A DNA stretch of 5,675 bases, taken from positions 1 through 5,675 of the forward strand of contig NZ_JAUNEC010000070.1 in the NCBI RefSeq assembly GCF_030525755.1, in the 5' to 3' direction. Positions 1 through 3,797 of this stretch are shown piece by piece. Within the stretch, counting starts at the first letter, position 1; each line of letters starts with the position of its first letter. The position numbers were made by a program, and so were the translations under genes. The notes beneath the pieces are model-generated. The model saw nothing but the letters and a program-made list of their open reading frames with translations. It did not search any database and had not been told where the DNA came from. This stretch comes from Alysiella sp. (lineage in GTDB: Bacteria; Pseudomonadota; Gammaproteobacteria; Burkholderiales; Neisseriaceae).

Positions 1-1
1 C

Positions 2-202
2 GTTTCAGGTGTCGATGCGGTACTCGCGCTGCTGGAAAACAACCCGATTTTTGAAAGGTTTATCCGCGTGAAAAAAGAAGTGAACAAAGAAGCGGTGCTT
101 AACGAACCCGAATTTTTTGCCGCCAACCCCGTAGCAGGGCTGAAAATCGTGCAGGGCAAAGAATATTTTGTGATTGAACCGCACAATCAGGAGCTTGCTT
201 GA
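2..202 (+). CDS. gam: Host-nuclease inhibitor Gam, C-terminal part (partial)
   Basis: The window opens inside this gene; codons are in phase from position 2 and the TGA stop is at 200-202, giving the last 66 residues. Mu Gam is a homodimeric protein related to eukaryotic Ku that binds linear double-stranded DNA ends and shields them from host exonucleases such as RecBCD. The visible part carries the segment ERFIRVKKEVNKEAVL, which closely resembles my memory of the C-terminal region of Mu Gam (RFIRTK-EINKEAILLEP). It is followed by a short acidic/hydrophobic tail with the pattern VAGLKIVQGKEYFVIEP. The stop overlaps the next gene's ATG (TGATG), so the two are probably translationally coupled. 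The DNA-binding N-terminal coiled-coil region is outside the window. The assignment is by remembered similarity, not a search. Confidence 0.85.
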   Translation, partial: VSGVDAVLALLENNPIFERFIRVKKEVNKEAVLNEPEFFAANPVAGLKIVQGKEYFVIEPHNQELA

Positions 203-489
203 TGAAACTCTGGCTGATTGAAATCATTCACAACTTCGATATGTTGTGCAACACCGCCTTTTGGTTTTTGACGATAACTGCATTCATCGCTTTTTGTGCC
301 AGTCGCAATTGCTCCATCAGTATCAATCGAAAACTGTTGCGGATTTGGCAACTTTCCGCTTTGGGCGTGTTGTTTATCCCAAGCAAAGCAACATTGACCC
401 TGCTGATTCTGCGATTTCCAGCTGCAGGAAGAACCGCAACGGCGCGGCGGATAACGCGCCATTTTAAAAACCTTTTAAAACGGAGTTAA
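202..489 (+). CDS. Small two-segment membrane protein, unknown function
   Basis: A 95-residue protein starting at the ATG that overlaps the Gam stop (TGATG). I do not recognise the family. Two hydrophobic stretches are visible, roughly residues 16-34 (core FWFLTITAFIAF) and 50-70 (core WQLSALGVLF). A strongly basic C-terminus follows, with many Arg and Lys in the last 20 residues. This suggests an inner-membrane protein with both ends and the basic tail in the cytoplasm. It sits between gam and HU, with only 4 nt before the HU start, so it belongs to the early operon. Competing frames over the same DNA lack a coupled start, and the tight spacing on both sides favours this one. Early-region membrane proteins of phages sometimes act in exclusion or takeover, but nothing here shows that. 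Confidence 0.6.
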   Translation: MKLWLIEIIHNFDMLCNTAFWFLTITAFIAFCASRNCSISINRKLLRIWQLSALGVLFIPSKATLTLLILRFPAAGRTATARRITRHFKNLLKRS

Positions 490-493
490 AAGC

Positions 494-763
494 ATGAATA
501 AAACCGAACTTATCCGCCACATGGCCACTGCTGCCGATTTGACCCAAGCCGAAGCCAGTGATGCACTCAATGCTGTTTGTGCTGCGATTGAAGTTGCTTT
601 AAAGAATGGGCAAGACGTGCAAATCACAGGCTTTGGCACATTCAGCGTGGCAGAGCGTGGCGAGCGGCAAGGGCGCAACCCCAAAACGGGCGAGCCTGTG
701 CTTATCCCTGCCAGTCACACTGTGAAATTTAAGGCAGGCAAAAACCTCAAAGATGCCATGTAG
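494..763 (+). CDS. HU-family DNA-binding protein
   Basis: An 89-residue protein of normal HU/IHF length. The N-terminal helices (residues 1-40) form the dimer body. The signature GFGTF is at residues 46-50. The DNA-binding beta-arm follows, with the GRNPKTGE core at 60-67, including the proline (residue 63) that intercalates into DNA in this family. The end carries the typical FKAGKNLKDA pattern (79-88). The start has a good ribosome site, CGGAG at 481-485, 8 nt upstream. HU bends DNA and constrains supercoils. In Mu the host HU and IHF proteins assist transpososome assembly and early-promoter control, so a phage-borne copy could supply this function or modify host chromatin. A chromosomal HU is expected elsewhere in the host; this one lies within the phage early block. 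Whether it is HU-like or more IHF-like in specificity cannot be told. Confidence 0.92.
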   Translation: MNKTELIRHMATAADLTQAEASDALNAVCAAIEVALKNGQDVQITGFGTFSVAERGERQGRNPKTGEPVLIPASHTVKFKAGKNLKDAM

Positions 764-783
764 GTCGGGCATTGATGCCCGAC
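764..783 (+). terminator. GC-rich hairpin directly after the HU stop
   Basis: A perfect 8-bp stem, GTCGGGCA (764-771) with TGCCCGAC (776-783), and a TTGA tetraloop begin at the base after the HU stop codon. No T-tract follows, so this is not a textbook intrinsic terminator. It may instead stabilise the 3' end of the HU message or act with the DUS hairpin 20 nt downstream. Confidence 0.45.
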
Positions 784-802
784 ATCTGCCAGACAATGCC
801 AA

Positions 803-831
803 CAGGCTGCCTGAAGGCTTCAGGTAGCCTG
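803..831 (+). repeat. Head-to-head DUS pair forming a hairpin
   Basis: AGGCTGCCTGAA (804-815) is followed, after the 3-nt loop GGC, by TTCAGGTAGCCT (819-830), which is AGGCTACCTGAA on the minus strand. With C803 and G831 the stem is 13 bp, and the one difference between arms (G809 opposite T825) would be a G-U pair in RNA. Inverted DUS pairs behind genes are well known as terminators in Neisseriaceae. Here no T-tract follows on either strand, so termination efficiency is uncertain. The two arms are different DUS dialects. Confidence 0.8.
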
Positions 832-838
832 AAAAATC

Positions 839-886
839 CCAAATCCAAACGGGTTTAAAACCCCATTTCAAGCCCGTTTCAGTTTG
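839..886 (+). repeat. Bipartite hairpin element, copy 1
   Basis: Left arm CCAAATCCAAACGG (839-852) and right arm CCGTTTCAGTTTG (874-886) are both identical in a second copy at 1885-1923, while the 21-nt spacer differs. Within this copy AAACGGG (847-853) pairs with CCCGTTT (873-879). An alternative small hairpin, GGGTT (851-855) with AACCC (859-863), lies in the loop. It lies between HU and gemA, 31 nt before the gemA start. The shared arms suggest a dispersed repeat or a recurring terminator module. Confidence 0.6.
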
Positions 887-916
887 TGATTTGAAACAAA
901 AGAAAGGAAAAACATC

Positions 917-1354
917 ATGGCAAGAATGACTTATGAACAAAGACGGCAAGGCTTAATCGCCAAAATCCATGTTGCTCAAACCCAACTTGCACTGGACGAA
1001 GACAGCTACCGCGCGATTTTGCAGCGCATTACAGGACAAAAATCCTGCAAAAACTGCGATTTGGCGCAATTGCAGCGCGTGATGGACGAAATGCAGCGTT
1101 TGGGCTTTAAACCGACCAAAAAATCCATTGGGCGCAAACCACTTCATTTTACCGATGTGTCCGATTTAATGGCCAAACTGGGCGTGTTATTGCGCCAGAC
1201 CGAAAAATCATGGGCATACGCCGATGGCATGGCACGTCAAATGTTCAAAAAAGACAAGGTCAATCAACTGGACGCACGGCAATTGCACAAACTGATTGCC
1301 GCGCTGAATTACCATCATCTGAAAAAACAGGCTAACGCCGCAAAAACGGCATAA
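917..1354 (+). CDS. gemA: GemA / Mu gp16-type regulatory protein (DUF1018)
   Basis: A 145-residue protein of the Mu gp16 (GemA) family. The family signature is clear: an N-terminal helix with KIHVAQTQLALDEDSYRAIL (residues 16-35), then the ITGQKS turn (38-43), then DLAQLQRVMDEMQRLGF (48-64). The C-terminal half (about 75-140) is helical and basic. GemA in Mu is a semi-essential early protein reported to modulate host gene expression and DNA topology; its biochemical activity is not firmly defined. The start is supported by AAAGGA at 903-908, 8 nt upstream; an internal ATG at 926 has less support. Two Cys residues (44 and 47) in the turn region form a CxxC that I do not recall as a family feature. 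The gene is separated from HU by three hairpins and from mor by a structured leader. Confidence 0.88.
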   Translation: MARMTYEQRRQGLIAKIHVAQTQLALDEDSYRAILQRITGQKSCKNCDLAQLQRVMDEMQRLGFKPTKKSIGRKPLHFTDVSDLMAKLGVLLRQTEKSWAYADGMARQMFKKDKVNQLDARQLHKLIAALNYHHLKKQANAAKTA

Positions 1355-1360
1355 AAAAAT

Positions 1361-1456
1361 CCGCCAAAACATGAAAAATCATGGTCGGCGGTGTGAAAAA
1401 ATATCAAATTAAACAAAATTATACCACAATTTCACATAAAAGAAAGCCGACCATGA
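1361..1456 (+). promoter_or_regulatory. Structured mor leader with mutually exclusive hairpins
   Basis: Three segments can pair in two ways. Segment A (1361-1374: CCGCC, AAAA, CATGA) pairs with segment B (1379-1391: TCATG, GTC, GGCGG) as a hairpin with loop AAAA. Segment B (TCATGGTCGGC, 1379-1389) is also perfectly complementary over 11 bp to segment C (GCCGACCATGA, 1446-1456), which contains the mor ATG. The B-C form is extended by TGTGAAA (1392-1398) pairing with TTTCACA (1430-1436), leaving the purine-rich ribosome site (about 1440-1446) in an internal loop. So A-B would expose, and B-C would hide, the start codon. The pairings are seen in the sequence; the regulatory role is inference. 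On the minus strand the A-B hairpin is followed by ATTTTTT, so it could also terminate antisense transcription. Confidence 0.5.
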
Positions 1457-1881
1457 ACACTTCATTCAATACCGCCAACCTTCCTGAAAGCGTATTGCAA
1501 ATTGCCGACATCATCGGTTTGTCTGCCACCGAAAAACTGGTTCGTGCCATTGGTGGCACACGCTTTAAATTTGGCAAAGGTCGCCATGACACCGCTCGCT
1601 TGAAAATTCTGCAACACACCATCGGTAAGGAAAAAACCGAACAACTGCTGGCGGTATTCGGTGGCGACACACTGTACATCCCACGCTGTCAAATTGCCTT
1701 ACAACGTCTGCGTAATCAACGCTTTCGTGCTGATTTTGCTGCTTTAACCAACAATGGCGAAACCAGCAAAGCAATGGCATTGTTGCAATTGTGTCCGCAA
1801 TACGGTATTTCTAACCGCACGGCGGACAAGATTTTGGGAGAACGCGAATATGCACCCGTCAAACAAGCGAGCTTGTTTTAA
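1453..1881 (+). CDS. mor: Mor transcription activator family protein
   Basis: A 142-residue protein of the Mor/C family. In Mu, Mor is made in the early phase and activates the middle promoter by binding as a dimer and contacting RNA polymerase. The diagnostic motif is FGGDTLYIPRC at residues 69-79, matching the GG-x-YIPRG strand of Mu Mor. A C-terminal helix-turn-helix region follows (about 94-130), containing QYGISNRTADKIL, then a short SLF tail reminiscent of Mu Mor's end. Residues 15-51 resemble residues 53-87 (both have IG-x-x-x-TE-x-L then GG), suggesting an internal duplication. The start at 1453 is chosen over an in-frame ATG at 1381: it has AAGAAAG just upstream, and homologues as I recall begin near the LPESVLQIADIIG segment. 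The start codon lies in the leader inverted repeat. Its last codons form an 8-bp inverted repeat (1861-1878). Confidence 0.82.
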   Translation: MNTSFNTANLPESVLQIADIIGLSATEKLVRAIGGTRFKFGKGRHDTARLKILQHTIGKEKTEQLLAVFGGDTLYIPRCQIALQRLRNQRFRADFAALTNNGETSKAMALLQLCPQYGISNRTADKILGEREYAPVKQASLF

Positions 1882-1929
1882 AAACCAAATCCAAACGGAT
1901 TGTGTGCAGTCCGTTTCAGTTTGGTTTTT
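1861..1929 (+). terminator. Tandem hairpins ending mor, intrinsic terminator
   Basis: Two hairpins follow one another. The first, AAACAAGC (1861-1868) with GCTTGTTT (1871-1878), lies in the last mor codons and runs into TTTT. The second pairs AAAACCAAA (1881-1889) with TTTGGTTTT (1920-1928) and AAACGGA (1893-1899) with TCCGTTT (1910-1916), with a 3x3 internal loop, and ends in T5 (1925-1929). The second carries the same two arms as the element at 839-886 (copy 2: 1885-1923). An intrinsic terminator is likely, separating mor from the lipoprotein gene. Confidence 0.65.
1885..1923 (+). repeat. Bipartite hairpin element, copy 2
   Basis: CCAAATCCAAACGG (1885-1898) and CCGTTTCAGTTTG (1911-1923) repeat the arms of the element at 839-886 exactly, with a 12-nt instead of a 21-nt spacer. 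Here the flanks add a further pairing (AACC with GGTT), so this copy forms the longer stem. Confidence 0.6.
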
Positions 1930-1936
1930 GTTCTCC

Positions 1937-1942
1937 TATAAT
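1937..1942 (+). promoter_or_regulatory. Candidate promoter (-10 TATAAT) of the lipoprotein gene
   Basis: A perfect TATAAT sits 46 nt before the lipoprotein ATG and directly after the mor terminator. At 17-nt spacing the -35 position (1914-1919, TTTCAG) is a poor match to TTGACA, so the promoter may be weak or activator-assisted. Its position between a terminator and an isolated gene supports an independent transcription unit. Confidence 0.5.
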
Positions 1943-1947
1943 GCCGA

Positions 1948-1967
1948 TTGCGTGATTTTGCGTGATT
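1948..1967 (+). repeat. Perfect tandem 10-bp repeat in the lipoprotein leader
   Basis: TTGCGTGATT occurs twice back to back (1948-1957 and 1958-1967), starting 5 nt after the -10 box, i.e. around the expected transcription start. A period of 10 bp places both copies on the same face of the helix, as expected for a two-site operator. It could also be a chance duplication. Confidence 0.6.
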
Positions 1968-1987
1968 GGATTTGATGGAGAAAAACA

Positions 1988-2587
1988 ATGAAATATTTTT
2001 ATCCTTTGGTTTTAACGTTGGCATTAGCGGCTTGCGGGCAGGAGAGCAGCAGCCCACAAACCACACCTGCAACACAGGCTTCGCAGGCTGTTGAAACCGC
2101 ATCGGCTACTTCGGTATCACATACTGCTTCTGTTGCATCTTGCCAAAACAATTTGGATTTCGGTAAGAATACTTTAGCTATCGTTGCTAAAGCATCAAGC
2201 ATTTTGTATGCAACTGGTCCGAATTTATCCAAAAATTGGCATCTGACAACGGCACCTGCAGATTGTGGGTCATTAGAACAAATTGAAACCGAATTTGCCT
2301 ATTTGACACTACACATTACCCCCAACGGCAATGTTCGTGAAGCCGTTATTAAAATGAAACAAGCCAAAGTTAATGAAGTAGAGCTGTTGCAAAGCATAAT
2401 AACCATTATGGCTGTGAGCAATTATCCACCTGAACAGGCTATGGCAATGGCAGCAGAATTGACTGATTTGGTTCAGGCTGCCAATCCATCGGGTAACCGC
2501 CCCCGTAAAGTATTACATGGTGTCTTGTTCATTACCTATATTGAAAATAATGTTTTGAACATTAAAGCCATGCCCACTAATTTGTAA
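1988..2587 (+). CDS. Lipoprotein of unknown function, probable cargo gene
   Basis: A 199-residue protein with a clear lipoprotein signal: basic start (MKYFYP), hydrophobic core (LVLTLALAA), and lipobox LAAC with the lipidated Cys at residue 16. A Ser/Thr/Ala/Gln-rich linker follows (about 17-50). The mature domain contains two further Cys residues (one near 52, one near 93), which might form a disulfide, and ends in a segment with FITYIENNVLNIKAM. I do not recognise the fold. The ribosome site GGAG (1977-1980) lies 7 nt before the ATG. It has its own -10 box, is bounded by a terminator upstream and structured non-coding DNA downstream, and looks more A+T-rich than its neighbours. These are signs of an independently expressed lysogeny cargo gene (moron). 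It could act in superinfection exclusion or alter the host envelope, but neither is shown. Confidence 0.85.
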   Translation: MKYFYPLVLTLALAACGQESSSPQTTPATQASQAVETASATSVSHTASVASCQNNLDFGKNTLAIVAKASSILYATGPNLSKNWHLTTAPADCGSLEQIETEFAYLTLHITPNGNVREAVIKMKQAKVNEVELLQSIITIMAVSNYPPEQAMAMAAELTDLVQAANPSGNRPRKVLHGVLFITYIENNVLNIKAMPTNL

Positions 2588-2603
2588 GCAAAGTGCTTAC
2601 AAA
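2581..2603 (+). terminator. Hairpin over the lipoprotein stop codon
   Basis: TTTGTAAGCA (2581-2590) and TGCTTACAAA (2594-2603) form a perfect 10-bp stem with a 3-nt loop AAG; the stop TAA (2585-2587) lies inside the left arm. On the + strand the following bases are A-rich, so it is not a standard intrinsic terminator in that direction. It may protect the 3' end of the message. Confidence 0.4.
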
Positions 2604-2608
2604 AAATC

Positions 2609-2675
2609 GCGTTATGCCGTAGAGTAAAAAAAGGGGCTCAAAACACCTTGATTACTACGCGGTACATAACGCCCC
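2609..2675 (-). terminator. Nested inverted repeats with T-tracts on the minus strand
   Basis: Two overlapping stems are visible. GCGTTATG (2609-2616) pairs with CATAACGC (2665-2672), helped by GTAG (2619-2622) with CTAC (2655-2658). GGGGC (2633-2637) pairs with GCCCC (2671-2675). Read on the minus strand, the first is followed by GATTTTTT and the second by TTTTTTT, both typical of intrinsic terminators, although the loops are long. A third pairing, CGCGGT (2658-2663) with ACCGCG (2686-2691), competes with them. This suggests termination of a minus-strand transcript, or a structured small RNA. No minus-strand gene in the window would need it. Confidence 0.4.
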
Positions 2676-2738
2676 GATTTATATGACCGCGCTCAAAACG
2701 ATTAAGCCTTTTAAAATCTGATTTAAATTCTGTTACTG

Positions 2739-2772
2739 ACCCCGAAAGTTCACGCTTTCGGGGTTGTGTTTT
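2739..2772 (+). terminator. Intrinsic terminator ahead of the lysis cassette
   Basis: ACCCCGAAAG (2739-2748) pairs perfectly with CTTTCGGGGT (2755-2764) around a 6-nt loop and is followed by TGTGTTTT. This is the most convincing + strand terminator in the 2588-2837 interval. It would stop transcription from the lipoprotein unit, implying that the lysis cassette has its own (late or middle) promoter downstream or relies on read-through. I could not identify that promoter with confidence. Confidence 0.7.
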
Positions 2773-2790
2773 GGGACGAAGCCTTGCGGT

Positions 2791-2802
2791 TTCAGGCGGC
2801 CT
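2791..2802 (-). repeat. DUS variant (AGGCCGCCTGAA on minus strand)
   Basis: TTCAGGCGGCCT reads AGGCCGCCTGAA on the minus strand, one base away from AGGCTGCCTGAA and one base away from the Neisseria form AGGCCGTCTGAA. It lies in non-coding DNA between the terminator and the endolysin start. Confidence 0.6.
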
Positions 2803-2837
2803 TCTGGTTTTCTTTATCATGTTGTTATGTCAAAAAC

Positions 2838-3374
2838 ATGAGCAAAATCATGAAGCAATCCCAACCTTTACCCGACCCTTTATGGCTAATCGAAGCCCGC
2901 AAACACATCGGTTTAACCGAAATCGCGGGCAAAGACCACAATCCGACCATACGCAATTGGCTCATTGCCCTCAAAGCATGGTGGACGGACGATGAAACCC
3001 CGTGGTGTGGCACGTTTACCGCCCATTGTTGCCGCGTTGGCGGTCGGGCTTTGCCCAAACACTGGTATCGGGCGCGTGATTGGTTGAACACGGGCACGCG
3101 GTTGAGCAGACCTGCCTATGGCTGCATTGCGGTGTTTGAGCGGCAAGGCGGTGGTCATGTGGGCTTTGTGGTCGGTCAGGATAAGAACGGTAATTTATTG
3201 ATTTTAGGTGGTAATCAGGGCAACCGCGTGTCGATTGCGCCGTTTGCACGCAGTCGAGTAGCGGGCTTTATTTGGCCATCGTTGGCAGACGGCAAACCTG
3301 CCATGCCGCGTCATGAACGCTTTGATTTGCCTGTTTTAAAACACATTGGCGCATTGTCGCAAAACGAACAGTAA
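2838..3374 (+). CDS. Endolysin, TIGR02594 family (NlpC/P60- or CHAP-like)
   Basis: A 178-residue peptidoglycan hydrolase; it starts at an internal ATG rather than the longer GTG-started frame. The family pattern is strong: LWLIEARKHIG (residues 15-25), the catalytic-Cys motif TPWCGTF with Cys57, conserved PKHWYRA (73-79), GGGHVGFV with the probable catalytic His107, and LGGNQG (123-128) with Asn126 as the likely third residue. It probably cleaves a peptide or amide bond in host cell wall peptidoglycan during lysis. No signal peptide or membrane anchor is visible, so export would depend on a holin. The start is uncertain: neither 2838 nor the in-frame ATG at 2850 has a good ribosome site (2850 has GAG 7 nt upstream). 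ATG 2838 lies in an inverted repeat, TCATGTT (2817-2823) with AACATGA (2835-2841). It heads the lysis cassette. Confidence 0.85.
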   Translation: MSKIMKQSQPLPDPLWLIEARKHIGLTEIAGKDHNPTIRNWLIALKAWWTDDETPWCGTFTAHCCRVGGRALPKHWYRARDWLNTGTRLSRPAYGCIAVFERQGGGHVGFVVGQDKNGNLLILGGNQGNRVSIAPFARSRVAGFIWPSLADGKPAMPRHERFDLPVLKHIGALSQNEQ

Positions 3375-3386
3375 AGGCTACCTGAA
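3375..3386 (+). repeat. DUS AGGCTACCTGAA between endolysin and next gene
   Basis: An exact 12-mer begins at the base after the endolysin TAA and ends one base before the next ATG (3388). It therefore fills the whole intergenic gap, and its AAGG end doubles as the most likely ribosome site of the downstream gene. Confidence 0.85.
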
Positions 3387-3387
3387 G

Positions 3388-3546
3388 ATGCACGAAACCG
3401 ATTTCTACCGCCGACTTGCAGATGAATGGGAACGCGAAATGCAGCGGTTTACCGCCGAAGGCAATCAAGCTGCCGCCGAACACGCGCGGCGCGAACGCGA
3501 CAATTATTTAAAGATGTTTCAGGCAGCCTGCGGAGCGAAACAATGA
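3388..3546 (+). CDS. 52-residue charged protein, unknown function
   Basis: A short, highly charged, probably all-helical protein rich in Glu, Arg and Ala; I do not recognise the family. It has no membrane segment. It starts just after the DUS that follows the endolysin, with AAAGG (3373-3377) about 10 nt upstream. Its stop overlaps the next ATG in an ATGA, so it is embedded in the lysis operon. The repeated Arg/Glu pattern (DEWEREMQRF, EHARRERDNY) suggests an amphipathic or coiled helix. Its position between endolysin and holin-like genes suggests a lysis accessory role, but this is inference. Its FQAAC segment is encoded by a minus-strand DUS (3518-3529), so part of the sequence may be constrained by uptake signal rather than function. 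Confidence 0.65.
   Translation: MHETDFYRRLADEWEREMQRFTAEGNQAAAEHARRERDNYLKMFQAACGAKQ
3518..3529 (-). repeat. DUS AGGCTGCCTGAA (minus strand)
   Basis: TTCAGGCAGCCT is the exact reverse complement of the AGGCTGCCTGAA dialect. It lies within the 3' end of the 52-residue gene. Confidence 0.8.
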
Positions 3547-3797
3547 AATTCATCAAAGGTTTAATTGCCAATCCAGCCACAGGGCAAATCAGCCACACCA
3601 AATTGTGGGCAAACATCGCTGCAGCTTGTATGACGGTCAAATTCATGCAAACCGCCGATGCCCCAGAATGGCTCTGGTGGGCATACGGTGGCATGGTCGG
3701 CGGTTACGCGCTGGTCAAACGGGCGATTGCTGCCATTCCGCAAACCGCGCAAATTCAAAAAGACAAGGAGCAAAACCATGTGGGCGATGTTGAATAA
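3543..3797 (+). CDS. Small membrane protein, possible holin
   Basis: An 84-residue protein starting at an ATG that overlaps the previous stop, with CGGAG (3531-3535) 7 nt upstream. It has an amphipathic start (MKFIKGLIANPATGQIS), a moderately hydrophobic stretch at about 20-35 (KLWANIAAACMTVKFM), a stronger one at about 43-63 (WLWWAYGGMVGGYALV), and a hydrophilic basic/acidic tail. Size, topology and location between the endolysin and spanin genes fit a holin or other lysis-associated membrane protein. It also resembles small Mu-like membrane proteins annotated only as domains of unknown function. Its last 20 nt overlap the i-spanin gene. I see no antiholin-type dual start. The membrane location is well supported; the holin role is an inference from context. 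Confidence 0.7.
   Translation: MKFIKGLIANPATGQISHTKLWANIAAACMTVKFMQTADAPEWLWWAYGGMVGGYALVKRAIAAIPQTAQIQKDKEQNHVGDVE

Noticed and set aside
187..462. Minus-strand 91-codon open frame opposite the small membrane protein gene
   Set aside because: It overlaps the gam end and the + strand gene that has a coupled start; its composition (Cys, Gln and Ser rich, no motif) looks like a shadow frame.
246..467. Alternative + strand frame of 73 codons inside the small membrane protein gene
   Set aside because: No ribosome site and no coupling to gam; the frame starting at 202 fits the operon spacing better. Some doubt remains since neither protein is recognised.
599..949. Minus-strand 116-codon open frame over HU and the following gap
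   Set aside because: It is antisense to a clear HU gene and crosses the DUS hairpin.
1337..1350. GCCG/CGGC 4-bp hairpin followed by an A-run at the end of gemA
   Set aside because: The stem is too short and no T-tract follows on the + strand.
1392..1436. TGTGAAA / TTTCACA as a CRP-type operator
   Set aside because: The half-sites are 31 nt apart, far more than a CRP site, and are better explained as part of the RNA stem in the mor leader.
1381..1452. Longer mor start at ATG 1381
   Set aside because: The extra 24 residues are encoded by the leader inverted repeats and A+T-rich DNA, and the ATG at 1453 has a purine-rich ribosome site. The alternative start lies inside the inverted repeat.
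2638..2820. Minus-strand 60-codon open frame across the structured interval
   Set aside because: It crosses the + strand terminator and several inverted repeats and has no convincing start. The signals fit non-coding structure better.
2766..2837. GTG-started extension of the endolysin
   Set aside because: It would begin in the terminator tail and add residues unlike the family, whose match begins at about LWLIEARKHIG. No ribosome site supports it.
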